A stretch of 44,847 nucleotides of DNA, from positions 1 through 44,847 of the IMG/VR virus record IMGVR_UViG_3300025869_000033; one strand, written 5' to 3'. Source of the DNA: a virus. Of this stretch, positions 7,429 to 16,875 are shown in pieces. The notes below the pieces were generated by a model. That model was not told the DNA's origin. It did not search any database and saw only the letters and a list, made by a program, of their open reading frames with translations. A program made the translations under genes and the position numbers. Each line of letters opens with the position of its first letter. Positions within the stretch are counted from its first letter, which is position 1.

Positions 7429-7589
7429 TATTTATTAGGAAACAATCCAGCAGAAACAAAAGCAACTACTTTGTCATCAACATCATTATCAGTTGATTTA
7501 GCGTATGCCTTAAGAAGATCAAGAATAAGGAATTTAACCTTTTCTGATTTCATGAACGAGAATAGAATTGGACGGATAAGAGTAATCAT
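7428..7589 (-). CDS. Small amphipathic protein
   Basis: A 53-residue ORF starting MITLIRPILFSFMKSEKVKF and ending in LFPNK. Start and stop are both translationally coupled: ATGA with the fibre chaperone gene (7586-7589) and TAATG with the next gene (7426-7430). Hydrophobic and charged residues alternate as in an amphipathic helix, so peripheral membrane binding is possible. Function unknown. Confidence 0.65.
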   Translation of the reverse strand: MITLIRPILFSFMKSEKVKFLILDLLKAYAKSTDNDVDDKVVAFVSAGLFPNK

Positions 7590-8107
7590 GGTGATGTAGG
7601 CCACTCAGTGGCAAGATTTGGGTTTGCAATCATTGTTAGGTTGCCTTCTTCATCAACAACACCAACACCTTCTTCATTTGTTTGTTGTACTTGTGCAGCA
7701 CCAAAGAACAACTCTTTAAGAGCTGCTACATCAGCAACTGCATTGATCTCTGTTTGACGTGTATTACATGCAGTACGGATAGCGGCACGGTATGTCTTCC
7801 AATTAGATGGAATATTAGTTCCAGTCTCTTTAGCTTTGATAACACGCCAGTCACTAGGAGCTAGCAATGAAGATGCAATAGCAGTTTGTGTGTCAGACCA
7901 TTGTGTCTTTAGTCCAGCTAGATCCTTAGGATTATCAACACCCCAATAGAAACGTTGATCCCAACTGGGAGCATCAGCTACTTCCGTAATACCAATAGCA
8001 TTACGTTCTTCAAGGGAAGACAAACGCAGCCAATTTGCTGGATATTGAATATCAGCATGTGTAAATGCCCTATCGTATGGCAGGGGCTTATTGTTTAGTT
8101 TAAGCAT
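7586..8107 (-). CDS. Tail fibre assembly chaperone-like protein
   Basis: A 173-residue protein. The middle section (ASSLLAPSDWRVIKAKETGT at about 78-97, then WKTYRAAIRTACNTRQ) is the W-x-V ... P-x-W-x-x-Y-R-x-x-L/I-R pattern of phage tail assembly chaperones. The N-terminal part (YPANWLRLSS, WDQRFYWG) resembles versions found in cyanophages. It directly follows the large adhesin gene, the usual place for such chaperones. It would help fold or trimerise the fibre. Confidence 0.65.
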   Translation of the reverse strand: MLKLNNKPLPYDRAFTHADIQYPANWLRLSSLEERNAIGITEVADAPSWDQRFYWGVDNPKDLAGLKTQWSDTQTAIASSLLAPSDWRVIKAKETGTNIPSNWKTYRAAIRTACNTRQTEINAVADVAALKELFFGAAQVQQTNEEGVGVVDEEGNLTMIANPNLATEWPTSP

Positions 8108-8117
8108 AATTAATTAG

Positions 8118-10532
8118 TTAGCGTGCGCGTGAAGTTTTGAAGGGGTGTTCTGCGAAGGCGGCGTATATATAAGTACGTCCACTTCCATTATTTTCATTAG
8201 AAGTACCAGCCATACGAAAACCGTTACTGGTGGTATGAACTGCATATGTTGCAGCTGCTTGTTCTGAGGAAGTACTGTTGGCATACAACCAACCCTCGCC
8301 AGAACTCGCGGTGTCTCTCGTTGTGTCATACATGACCCAAGATCCAGCATGACTTGTACTTGCTACTTTCATCATGACCCAGCGAGTTTTGAACCCGGTA
8401 TAAACAAACGGACCATTTCCAGAAGATCCACCATTGCCAACGTACGAACCAAATGCGCTATACCCTTTGACAGGTGCGAAGCAGTAGGCGATGTTCTCAT
8501 TGTTAAGAGTGTTTAGCCCAGGCGCAGTACCGATAGAAAGCACAGAAGATGTCGGTTCTGTATCCTGCCACCTGTTGCTGTTTGTAAGTGCACTATTAGT
8601 CGAGAAATTAAAGTATTTAGTTGCTCCTGATGCAGAGTGATAAATTTGCCAATTTTGAGTGCCATCTCTGTTTTTCACAATAATAAACTCAGGCGCAGCA
8701 TTCAAGCCATGACCCACGGTGGCATTGGATCCCGTCCCCGTATAACTAACAATCGAGAACCCAGCACTTGGGTTGGCACGTACCTGTGAAGATATGCTGC
8801 CGTCAGTATTAGTTACCGTGGAAGATCCGGCGTCCCACGCCCAAGCTATTGACCCACCAGAACCATAATTTGCGTTGTTGTTTGTACCTGAAGTAAATCC
8901 ATCAGAAGTAAAAGCCAAACTATTATTTAAGTTAGCTTCAGCACTTGTATCATTAGGTGACAGTGCTTTATTTGTACCCCTGACTTGATCCCATAGCTGA
9001 TGTGCGTAAGCATTAGCTCGTGACTTCGTCCATATCAAATCTGGAGAGAAATTAAATCCACTTATAGTTTGCGTTCCATTGTTTGCTGTAAAAGTCTTTG
9101 CATCAAACGCCGTCGAGCCATCTGCAATCGTTGGATCAGGTAGGTTGGCGGTGCATAGACATTTGTAGCCGCTTGGTGCGGTATTCGCAAATGGGGTTGC
9201 TCCAAAATTATAAACAAAGTGACCGTAATCCATGTTATAGGAGACAACTGCTGGAGTTAATTGTGTTCCAACTGTAAATGGAATTGCTCTGTTGTTAATA
9301 GAAGAAATAGTTCCGTTGATGTAAACACTGTATGTCCAGTTGTCTATATCTACTGCCCACCCAACAACATCCTCTAGGACTACAGTGCCTGCGCTAAATA
9401 GAGTTGTTGTTGGCGATCCCCCAGGACCGTACTCATATAAATCACCAGCATCGAACAATGAAACAATATTATCTGCATAAGATCCAGTACCTATAGGACA
9501 AAAGCCAGCTACATGATAATAATTAACACGCGCATAATCAGATTTTAATGTAGTTTCAAAATACCATTTTCCACTCTCGGGGTATGGCATTGTCGAATAA
9601 ACAGTTGTCCACGCGCTAGGACCTGTACAAATTAAATTACCGTCACGAAATGTAGGTTGTACTGTGCCTGAGTGGTCTAAAGGATTCAACGTCGCATAAT
9701 TCCCAGCAACTTCACCACCAACACCAGTATCTGTTTGTGTTCCGTTGGTTGGGGAGTCACGGAAGGAGTCGTTACCTGCACCTGCGGCAACGTTTAAATT
9801 ATTAACCGTCCACGTATTACTATTACCACTTGAATCAGTCCCTAATGCTGCATTAGAGCTGGTGTCAGAGAAGTCAAGGTGGAAACCGTTGGTGCCATAT
9901 GTCCCAGCGTATTCAATCGGTTGCCATACAGAATTTGAATCGTATTGTCCGAAGTCAGATGCAGCTAAGGCTTGACCGTCGATGAAGTGGACGTCTGCTA
10001 GGTAGCCGTCAAGCGCCGTGCTTGCATTGTAATACCCGATTGTGTACGTATGGCCGTTAGTAATAAAAGAACTGGCTAAATTCTGCGACGGCTGGTTTTC
10101 ACCTGAAAAATTAGTTTCACGCACGCCATTGATGTAAATGCGCATCCGGTCGCTAGACGTTGCATTTGTGGAATCATAGACCAAGACAATGTGATACCAA
10201 GCAGAAGGATCTCTAAATTTTCTGCTTGTGGTCAAATCGGCTCCACTGGCAGCAGCAAAACGAAGCTGAAAACCGCCTGGGAGGTCGTTTATCCTTATCT
10301 GATTACCGGTTGAGTTGTTGTCGATAAGGATGGTTTGGTAGACACTACTACTGTTATTTTTCTTTAGCCAAAAAGATAATGTGTAAGTAGTTTGACTACC
10401 GGTTGCGCTAAAAGCTTTCGTAAGCGATGCGCTATCTCCTGGGTTAAATCTCAAGGAACGTTCAATCTCGTAGCCAGCACCACCACCCTGACCGGATGAA
10501 CCAGCCAAGATGTTGCTTCCAATCACGCTCAT
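8118..10532 (-). CDS. Large tail adhesin with LamG- and SPRY-like domains
   Basis: An 804-residue beta-rich protein. Residues 25-200 look like a concanavalin/LamG lectin fold (SLRF, then YTLSFWLKK, WYHIVLVYD, MRIYINGVRE, GYLADVHFIDG). Residues 300-450 resemble a SPRY-type sandwich (GKWYFETTLK, YHVAGFC). The rest repeats the FSPDLIWTKSR / GFTSG / FIIVKNRDG pattern of phage fibre knobs. It likely binds host surface glycans. The start overlaps the stop of the upstream gene (ATGA at 10529-10532). GC content looks higher here than in flanking genes, as expected for an exchanged receptor-binding module. Confidence 0.75.
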   Translation of the reverse strand: MSVIGSNILAGSSGQGGGAGYEIERSLRFNPGDSASLTKAFSATGSQTTYTLSFWLKKNNSSSVYQTILIDNNSTGNQIRINDLPGGFQLRFAAASGADLTTSRKFRDPSAWYHIVLVYDSTNATSSDRMRIYINGVRETNFSGENQPSQNLASSFITNGHTYTIGYYNASTALDGYLADVHFIDGQALAASDFGQYDSNSVWQPIEYAGTYGTNGFHLDFSDTSSNAALGTDSSGNSNTWTVNNLNVAAGAGNDSFRDSPTNGTQTDTGVGGEVAGNYATLNPLDHSGTVQPTFRDGNLICTGPSAWTTVYSTMPYPESGKWYFETTLKSDYARVNYYHVAGFCPIGTGSYADNIVSLFDAGDLYEYGPGGSPTTTLFSAGTVVLEDVVGWAVDIDNWTYSVYINGTISSINNRAIPFTVGTQLTPAVVSYNMDYGHFVYNFGATPFANTAPSGYKCLCTANLPDPTIADGSTAFDAKTFTANNGTQTISGFNFSPDLIWTKSRANAYAHQLWDQVRGTNKALSPNDTSAEANLNNSLAFTSDGFTSGTNNNANYGSGGSIAWAWDAGSSTVTNTDGSISSQVRANPSAGFSIVSYTGTGSNATVGHGLNAAPEFIIVKNRDGTQNWQIYHSASGATKYFNFSTNSALTNSNRWQDTEPTSSVLSIGTAPGLNTLNNENIAYCFAPVKGYSAFGSYVGNGGSSGNGPFVYTGFKTRWVMMKVASTSHAGSWVMYDTTRDTASSGEGWLYANSTSSEQAAATYAVHTTSNGFRMAGTSNENNGSGRTYIYAAFAEHPFKTSRAR

Positions 10533-11062
10533 GAGTAGTTACCCGTGAATACTGTGTGGATGGAAGTGGCAGAGCGCACGACGTAATCGACGCGATCAAC
10601 ACCAGCAGCGGTAGTCGTGAGAGTAGGTGCAGTAGCTGCAGCAAAGTCCCAATAAGATCCCCACGCTGCAGTACGTGAACCTGTTCCATCTTGCACAATG
10701 AAGATAGAGCCAGATTGACCAGCAGTTAGGTTAGTTGGGTTAGCAATAGTACGGTTACCAGCAAGAGTAACAGTGAAGTTATTAGCAGTTGCAAAGTCAG
10801 GAGTAATAGTTGCTCCGTCTGTCAACGTACCAATGGTTCCACGTTGTGCTGCAGTAAATGTTTGAGCTGTATCTGTTACAGCATTGGCTGCTGGTAAAGC
10901 TGCTTGTGTTGAAACAAGGGCTGAACCTTCTTTAACATATAGTTTGTCTTGATCAGTTGCGTAGACAATCTCTCCTTCCTGAATATCAGCAACAGAAGAA
11001 TTAAGATTAGAGTATGTACCCCGTGCTACACGCACAGGTGTTCTATTAGTAGGTGTAGGCAT
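10529..11062 (-). CDS. Fibre or appendage protein with Mtd-like N-terminus
   Basis: A 177-residue protein. Residues 10-50 (RVARGTYSNLNSS, then ADIQEGEIVYATDQDKLYVK) match the short beta-prism motif at the N-terminus of major tropism determinant-type fibres. Residues 85-170 (NNFTVTLAGNRTIANPTNLT, GSIFIVQDGTG) are a repeated beta-fold seen in many phage decoration and fibre proteins. It sits between two fibre genes and is coupled to both by 1- to 4-base overlaps. Probably a virion-surface protein. Confidence 0.65.
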   Translation of the reverse strand: MPTPTNRTPVRVARGTYSNLNSSVADIQEGEIVYATDQDKLYVKEGSALVSTQAALPAANAVTDTAQTFTAAQRGTIGTLTDGATITPDFATANNFTVTLAGNRTIANPTNLTAGQSGSIFIVQDGTGSRTAAWGSYWDFAAATAPTLTTTAAGVDRVDYVVRSATSIHTVFTGNYS

Positions 11063-12735
11063 TAGTCGAAAGATCCTCCGTCAAAAGTTTGAGATGTAGT
11101 TACAAGTGAGCCGCCTGAATCAAAGTTTCCAGCGTCAATAGTTGGTGAGCCACCATTACTCCAAGACATATTTCCACTACCGTCAGTAGTTAATACTTGG
11201 TTTGCAGTACCGTCAGCTGTTGGTAAGTAATAGGTTGTTGTTGTAAATGAAGCTGGAGCTTTAATCGTCAGGAAGTTGTTTGTAGTACCACCATAAATAG
11301 CAAAGCCTCTACGAGTACTTGCAGTATTCATTACGGTGAAATCACCATCCTGATCCATGTTTAGGTGAGGATCAGTACCACTTCCAAAATACAAATCTAA
11401 TCTGTTACTATCTATTCGGAATTTTGTATCACCGTTGACTAAATCTTTAGCATTAACATCTAAATTACCACCAAGTTGTGGTGTAGTGTCAAAGACAACA
11501 TCTGCTCCACCCCAAGATGTATTACCACTACCATCAGTTTTCAGTACATAACCACTTGTACCAGTGTCATTAGGCAGAGTAAACGTATAGTTAGCTGCTG
11601 CACTATGTGGTGGTCCTTTAATCTTGACACCATGAGTATTAACCTCACAGTTAAGAGTGATCTGACCTGAGCCATTTGTTGCATCACCAGTTACTACTGG
11701 AAGATTCTTTGTTAGATAACGAGTCTCTGAATCATTAGCGTAATAACTCATCCATACCCAAGAGGTAGCAGATGTGTCATACCTAAGCCTTACTGTTAAT
11801 CCACTAGCACCTACAAAGCCACTAGGAACGCCTGAAAGGGGGCTAAATGATTCAACACCTGTACTGTCACCAATTTCAATGTAATCGTTGTTAGAGGGGC
11901 TTCCAGGTATCGCTGCTACGTTAGCAACTAGCGTAAATAAGACAGCTTGAGATACAGCAGCACTAGCTGCATTAGCTGTATTAACAGCTGCTGTAGCATT
12001 AGTATCAGCTGTATTAGCAGTAGTAACTGCAGCACTAGCGTTAGTATTAGCAGTATTAGCTGTTGTAGTAGCACTATTAGCTAAATCAATAGCAGTATTA
12101 AAACCACCACTACCATCTGACTCCCGTGAGTTATTTAGTGCAGTCGTAGCATTTGCATCAGCAGCGTTAGCTGTGGTTACAGCAGCACTAGCATTAGTTG
12201 ATGCCGTGTTAGCCGTTGTAACCGCACTAGCTGCATTAGTAGATGCTGTAGTAGCCGTAGCACTGGCAGCATTAGCCGTAACAACAGCTGCACTAGCGTT
12301 GGTATCTGCAGTGTTTGCCGTAGTTGTAGCTGCGTTTGCTGTAGTAATAGCTGTAGCACTATCAGCTAATGCTGTATCAGCTGTTGTCTTAGCTGTGTTT
12401 GCAGTTGCAGTTGCTGATGCCGCGTCAGCATCAGACTCCTGCGTAACATATAAACTTTGAGTAAAGTTTTGGTTTAGATCTTCTGCTTTAATCGCAGAAC
12501 CAGGGAAGAATGTAGCACTCAGTAGGTCAATAGCTGTATCCCTAAAGATACGAATAGCTACACCATTAGCTGGTGCTGTAGTAAATGAAAGCGTTGTCGC
12601 GTTGGCAAATGTAAATGCAGTTGTAGCAACAGTATCAAGTGTTACCTTGACATCTGTTTGTTTTAAATATTCAAATGTAAATGAATAGTTCGTGGTCGAA
12701 CCATTCCCTGTATATGTATTTTGTGTAGTTGCCAT
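11062..12735 (-). CDS. Tail fibre with T7 gp17-type N-terminal domain
   Basis: A 557-residue fibre. Residues 1-104 match the T7 tail fibre N-terminal domain that docks to the tail (NTYTGNGSTTNYSFTFEYL, SAIKAEDLNQNFTQ). Residues 105-262 are a low-complexity Ala/Thr/Asn stalk in heptads, a likely trimeric coiled coil. The C-terminal half is a beta-rich shaft (LGGNLDVN, VLTTDGSGNMSW). It would be the primary fibre linking tail and adhesins. The stop overlaps the next start by one base (TAATG). Confidence 0.85.
   Translation of the reverse strand: MATTQNTYTGNGSTTNYSFTFEYLKQTDVKVTLDTVATTAFTFANATTLSFTTAPANGVAIRIFRDTAIDLLSATFFPGSAIKAEDLNQNFTQSLYVTQESDADAASATATANTAKTTADTALADSATAITTANAATTTANTADTNASAAVVTANAASATATTASTNAASAVTTANTASTNASAAVTTANAADANATTALNNSRESDGSGGFNTAIDLANSATTTANTANTNASAAVTTANTADTNATAAVNTANAASAAVSQAVLFTLVANVAAIPGSPSNNDYIEIGDSTGVESFSPLSGVPSGFVGASGLTVRLRYDTSATSWVWMSYYANDSETRYLTKNLPVVTGDATNGSGQITLNCEVNTHGVKIKGPPHSAAANYTFTLPNDTGTSGYVLKTDGSGNTSWGGADVVFDTTPQLGGNLDVNAKDLVNGDTKFRIDSNRLDLYFGSGTDPHLNMDQDGDFTVMNTASTRRGFAIYGGTTNNFLTIKAPASFTTTTYYLPTADGTANQVLTTDGSGNMSWSNGGSPTIDAGNFDSGGSLVTTSQTFDGGSFD
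11950..12423 (-). repeat. Degenerate 21-base heptad repeats in fibre stalk
   Basis: Codons 105-262 of the tail fibre repeat a seven-residue unit like TTANTAD / TNASAAV about 20 times, interrupted once by a Gly/Ser/Asp insert (residues 201-220). The DNA copies differ mainly at synonymous sites, so selection is on the protein. Repeats like this can change stalk length by recombination. Confidence 0.7.
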
Positions 12736-15700
12736 TAGTAACGAATGTTAAGTGACGAATCAATTCCAGGCATTAAACCTTGTTCAGCTCTTTGACCAGT
12801 CATTTGTTTTTCCATAATACGTTGTTCAATAGAAAGACGTACTGGTGATTCCAATTCACTGAAAGCTAATTCTTCAGCATTTTTTAGTGCTGTATCCAGC
12901 ATCATATGGATCTGGTCATATTTACCAATAGGTACTTGATCAGATTTTATACCACGTCTTCGTGCTTCTTGTAGTTCATTGATAGTATTACGTGCATCTG
13001 CTGTACGCATAATACTTTTGATTTGTTCTCTGAAATAACCTCTTTTACCCATAAGGCTACTTAATTCTGCACGTTCAGTATTAATTAAGTCAACACCATT
13101 ACGTTTCTTAAATGCACTAGATACATCATATTCAATATCATAGAGAAATTGTTCTTCTTTAGACATTGCAGGATGTATTTTAAGTGGTGAATAAGAATTA
13201 TAAACACGTTGTAGCATTGTATATTTATTTGGTGCTTCACCTGTTACAGGACTGATTACAGTAGGTAATCTGTTAGCAGGGTCCATAACACCAAGTAATT
13301 GGTTACGATTAGCAAGATTACTAATTATATCATTATTAATTTCTTTTAAACCACCATCTAAGATCTTACCAAATTCATTACGTAAGCCACCTAAAGGCCC
13401 AAGTGAGTTAATTTGACCAGCAGCGAAAGTAGAAGCAGCATATTGATTACCACTTAAAGTTTCAACAAGAGGGCGTAAAGAAGACAAACCAGCTTGATCA
13501 GTTAAACCAGCTGCAAGTACAAAAGCTGCTTTTTGAAATAAATTCTCTGTAGCTGCTTCACCAAGCATATCAAAATTATCAGCAATGTTAGCTACAGTAG
13601 CAACCCAATTACTTAGACCAGGGCCAAGTACTTCGTTGTATTCCACTCTAATACCACCAGGTCCAATAACTGAACGATCTTTCCAGTTACTGTTTTTAGT
13701 ACGTGCTCTTTGTAACTGTCTGTCAACATTACCGTCACCTGTAATACTAAACAAACCATCACCAAATAGTTTATCTTTTAAAACAGAACCAACAGCTAAA
13801 GAAGTTATAAAAGTACCTATTGCTTTCTTACCTAATGTTTTATTTTTTAAGTCTACAATAGCATTTAACCTAGCTGTTTCATCCATTTGAGTTATTTTAT
13901 AACCACGATTAGTAAGAATATTTTCTACTAATTCAGGTTGTTCTATAAATGTTTCGACAGAAGTATAAGCTAATTCATTAACATCCCTTTGAAAGGAACG
14001 TAAAGGTGCAGGTAAATAATCATCAGCTACTCTAACCATATTAGCCATAGTTCCGGGGAACATGATAAAAGGTCTTAGTCCAGGTATTTCTTGCAGAAGA
14101 CCATTTAGTTGAGTATTTAGCCCAGTATCAAGGTTTAAAGCAATCTCTCCAGTATTATATTTAACTGCTTCATCTTCAATAATACCGTTTTCATTAAACA
14201 TACTATTGTATTCTTTGTCAGCAATCTTTTTAATATTAGCAGGTGTTGCTTCTTTACCAAGACGTTCTAGCTCATCCATAGCACGGAAACGTGCAGTAGC
14301 ATTAGCTAAGTTAGCAGAAGTAAAGCCATCAAAACCAGTAAAGAGATTAGGTGTAATTCTAAATACAGGGTCAGTTGCCATATGTTGTAAACTCTCATAT
14401 TGATCTACAAGAAATTTAAAACCAAGGTTACCTTTTTCTGCTTCAAGTCTAGCAATGTTTTTGTATTGTGCTAGTTTTTTCTCATTCTTAATTACTAAGT
14501 CTAACCTAGTTGCACTAGCTACACTATTAGGATTTTGTGATGCTTTCATGAATAACTTACCAGCATAAGGTAAGGCTTTCATTTGAGTATCAAAGATAGA
14601 ATTGTAAGCCATCCAACCACGTTGAATAGACTTAAGATCTTTCCGTAGCATAGCACCAGCAAAATAAGACACTGGTTCTGCAACCAATCCACTTAAGTTA
14701 CCATATAAAGCTCTACCAGCTGTACCAGCAGAAGACAAAATAGAATTAAAGAAATTAGCTCTAACAGCTTGATCTAAAATATTAGGTGCATCAGGAGTAC
14801 CATCAATAAGTGGTCGCCAACGGACAAAGCTATTAAGAATATCTTCATTCATTTTAGTAATACTATTGATCTTACCGTCACTAAGTTCATATAATTCAAG
14901 GAATGAATCGAGAACTTCTGGGTTATTATCTTGTAAATATTCCCAGCTTTGGGTAAACCTATCACTTTCGTCTTGAATAATACGTAAAGCTTGTGGTGTC
15001 TCCTCTTGAATTTGTCTGACAAGTTGCTCAGGTGTCTTACCGAATGCACGGGCACGCTCACCTAAACGCATGATACCACGTTTCTTATCTAAATAATACT
15101 TAGTAGTACCTTGTAGTTGTTGTAGGTATGCAAGATTATCACGAATCTTTTCTTTAGCTTGATCGACAGCTGCTGAACCTCGGTTAAGTCTAACACCTTC
15201 AGATAGGTCAGCGATTTGACCTGATAAAGAAGTAGCAGTATAAGCTTGTGCTTTAGCAATATCCATACCAGTAAACTCTTTAGCTTGATCATTGATCATC
15301 CTAAAGATACCAGCATAACCTTCATCAGTTAATGTCTCAACACCAAACTCATTTTTTACAATGACTGGATCAAGAATCTTACGAATTTCATCAACACCAA
15401 CAGTAGGGTCAAACAATTCAAGTACTAAGTTATCACCTTGCTCAGAGATTTCATCAAAACTAATTGACCAATCAGCTGCTTCCATACCATAACGGTCAGC
15501 ATCTTTAAGTTGTTTGGTAAGACCAAGTGTAACTTCTTCGACACCACCTGGTGTAGTAATAGCATACTTACGAGCAGGTTCACTAATGAAGTTACCTAAA
15601 CGACCATAAACTGATCCTTTGTTTTTAGCAACACGTACTGCATCAACACTAGCGCCAATGATACCAAAATCATCAAGAGAACGCATCCCAACTTCATTCC

Positions 15701-16859
15701 AATCATAAAGGTCATTTACACCTTTCAATGGGACATTAGCATTAGGATTCATAGCTTGATTGTAGTATCCAAGCTCATCAAGATCTGCTTCTTGTTTAGC
15801 AGCATACCTAGATAGTTCTTCTACTGCATCATCACTTTTAGCAGCTGGTGTTAAGTCATCAATAATCTTCTTAGCTTGTGATGTCTCACCTACCATCTTA
15901 GGTGCTCTTTTAAATACTTGTCCTACTTCATCAATTGCAGAACCAAACTTACCAAGAAACCCTACAAACGGAATAAGAAACCCAAGACCTAGATCTTCAT
16001 TAATGTTTTTAATACGTTTTTCATCAGCACTATCAGTATCTAGTGTAGCCCAGCTATCAGGAATGAAATCATATTGTGGTGGTAAAGCTTTTTTAAGAGC
16101 ACCGAAAGCATTGTCTTCCTCATATTCAGAGCTAAATGCACCGACAGCAACACTAGCACCTGCTTCTATACCTCTGTTCCCAAGGAACTTCATAAAGGCA
16201 GTATTACCTAACCTATTGATGACGTTACCGGCTCCCAGAGCTGTAGTAGAGGCACCTTGTGCTTTAGCTGCTAATGCTACACCAACACCTTGAAGGGCTA
16301 ATGTAGGAACAACAACAGAAGAAATAGCTCGTGCTGCTGATGCTATACCATTTTCATAAGGTGTTACCTTAGGAATCTGTGCACTTTTTGGTAGGAATTT
16401 ATTAGCTAAATCAGTGACTGGATCTAATACACCACCAATAGGTACAGCAGTTGCTAGTTCCATAGCGTATCTAGGATCAGTAGCAAAACCTTCTACGTCA
16501 CTTCTGACACCACCACCCATTTGTAATCGGTTCCATTCATTTCTACTCATGCCTTGGGCTTTGTAATAAGAATAGTCTTTACTTGGGTCAAATGGTTCAG
16601 TTGGATCAAATGATTCAGCAGCCATTTCAGGTTGCATTGTAACCTCACCCGTAGGTGCAGGTTGTTCAGATGTTGGTGCAGTTTGACCTCCCGTAGGAGG
16701 TTGTGTCTCTTGTTCTTGAAGTTGCTGTTGTTGCTGTTCGTAAGCATCAACTCTCTGTTGAATTTCTTCTAGTTGTTCATTAGAGAGTTGCTTGTTACGA
16801 TCTTCTTCACTCAACACATATTCACTGCCAACATTTGAATAATCTAATGGATCGTTCAT
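12735..16859 (-). CDS. Internal virion protein (gp16-like ejection protein)
   Basis: A 1374-residue protein; length and place (last of three internal proteins, before the fibre gene) match T7 gp16, the large core protein that forms the DNA-ejection channel. The N-terminal 60 residues are Gln/Pro-rich and disordered. Hydrophobic, membrane-compatible stretches occur near 170-210 (AISSVVVPTLALQGVGVALA), 290-305 and 1030-1045 (IGTFITSLAVGSVL). I see no lysozyme-like motif here, unlike T7 gp16; that domain is in the neighbouring 909-residue protein. The stop overlaps the next start (12735). Confidence 0.75.
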   Translation of the reverse strand: MNDPLDYSNVGSEYVLSEEDRNKQLSNEQLEEIQQRVDAYEQQQQQLQEQETQPPTGGQTAPTSEQPAPTGEVTMQPEMAAESFDPTEPFDPSKDYSYYKAQGMSRNEWNRLQMGGGVRSDVEGFATDPRYAMELATAVPIGGVLDPVTDLANKFLPKSAQIPKVTPYENGIASAARAISSVVVPTLALQGVGVALAAKAQGASTTALGAGNVINRLGNTAFMKFLGNRGIEAGASVAVGAFSSEYEEDNAFGALKKALPPQYDFIPDSWATLDTDSADEKRIKNINEDLGLGFLIPFVGFLGKFGSAIDEVGQVFKRAPKMVGETSQAKKIIDDLTPAAKSDDAVEELSRYAAKQEADLDELGYYNQAMNPNANVPLKGVNDLYDWNEVGMRSLDDFGIIGASVDAVRVAKNKGSVYGRLGNFISEPARKYAITTPGGVEEVTLGLTKQLKDADRYGMEAADWSISFDEISEQGDNLVLELFDPTVGVDEIRKILDPVIVKNEFGVETLTDEGYAGIFRMINDQAKEFTGMDIAKAQAYTATSLSGQIADLSEGVRLNRGSAAVDQAKEKIRDNLAYLQQLQGTTKYYLDKKRGIMRLGERARAFGKTPEQLVRQIQEETPQALRIIQDESDRFTQSWEYLQDNNPEVLDSFLELYELSDGKINSITKMNEDILNSFVRWRPLIDGTPDAPNILDQAVRANFFNSILSSAGTAGRALYGNLSGLVAEPVSYFAGAMLRKDLKSIQRGWMAYNSIFDTQMKALPYAGKLFMKASQNPNSVASATRLDLVIKNEKKLAQYKNIARLEAEKGNLGFKFLVDQYESLQHMATDPVFRITPNLFTGFDGFTSANLANATARFRAMDELERLGKEATPANIKKIADKEYNSMFNENGIIEDEAVKYNTGEIALNLDTGLNTQLNGLLQEIPGLRPFIMFPGTMANMVRVADDYLPAPLRSFQRDVNELAYTSVETFIEQPELVENILTNRGYKITQMDETARLNAIVDLKNKTLGKKAIGTFITSLAVGSVLKDKLFGDGLFSITGDGNVDRQLQRARTKNSNWKDRSVIGPGGIRVEYNEVLGPGLSNWVATVANIADNFDMLGEAATENLFQKAAFVLAAGLTDQAGLSSLRPLVETLSGNQYAASTFAAGQINSLGPLGGLRNEFGKILDGGLKEINNDIISNLANRNQLLGVMDPANRLPTVISPVTGEAPNKYTMLQRVYNSYSPLKIHPAMSKEEQFLYDIEYDVSSAFKKRNGVDLINTERAELSSLMGKRGYFREQIKSIMRTADARNTINELQEARRRGIKSDQVPIGKYDQIHMMLDTALKNAEELAFSELESPVRLSIEQRIMEKQMTGQRAEQGLMPGIDSSLNIRY

Positions 16860-16875
16860 GTTGTTTGTTTTTTAA

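Noticed and set aside
11950-12423. CRISPR-like array.
   Set aside because: The repeats are degenerate heptad codons without spacers, within a tail fibre coding region; no CRISPR array is present in the window.
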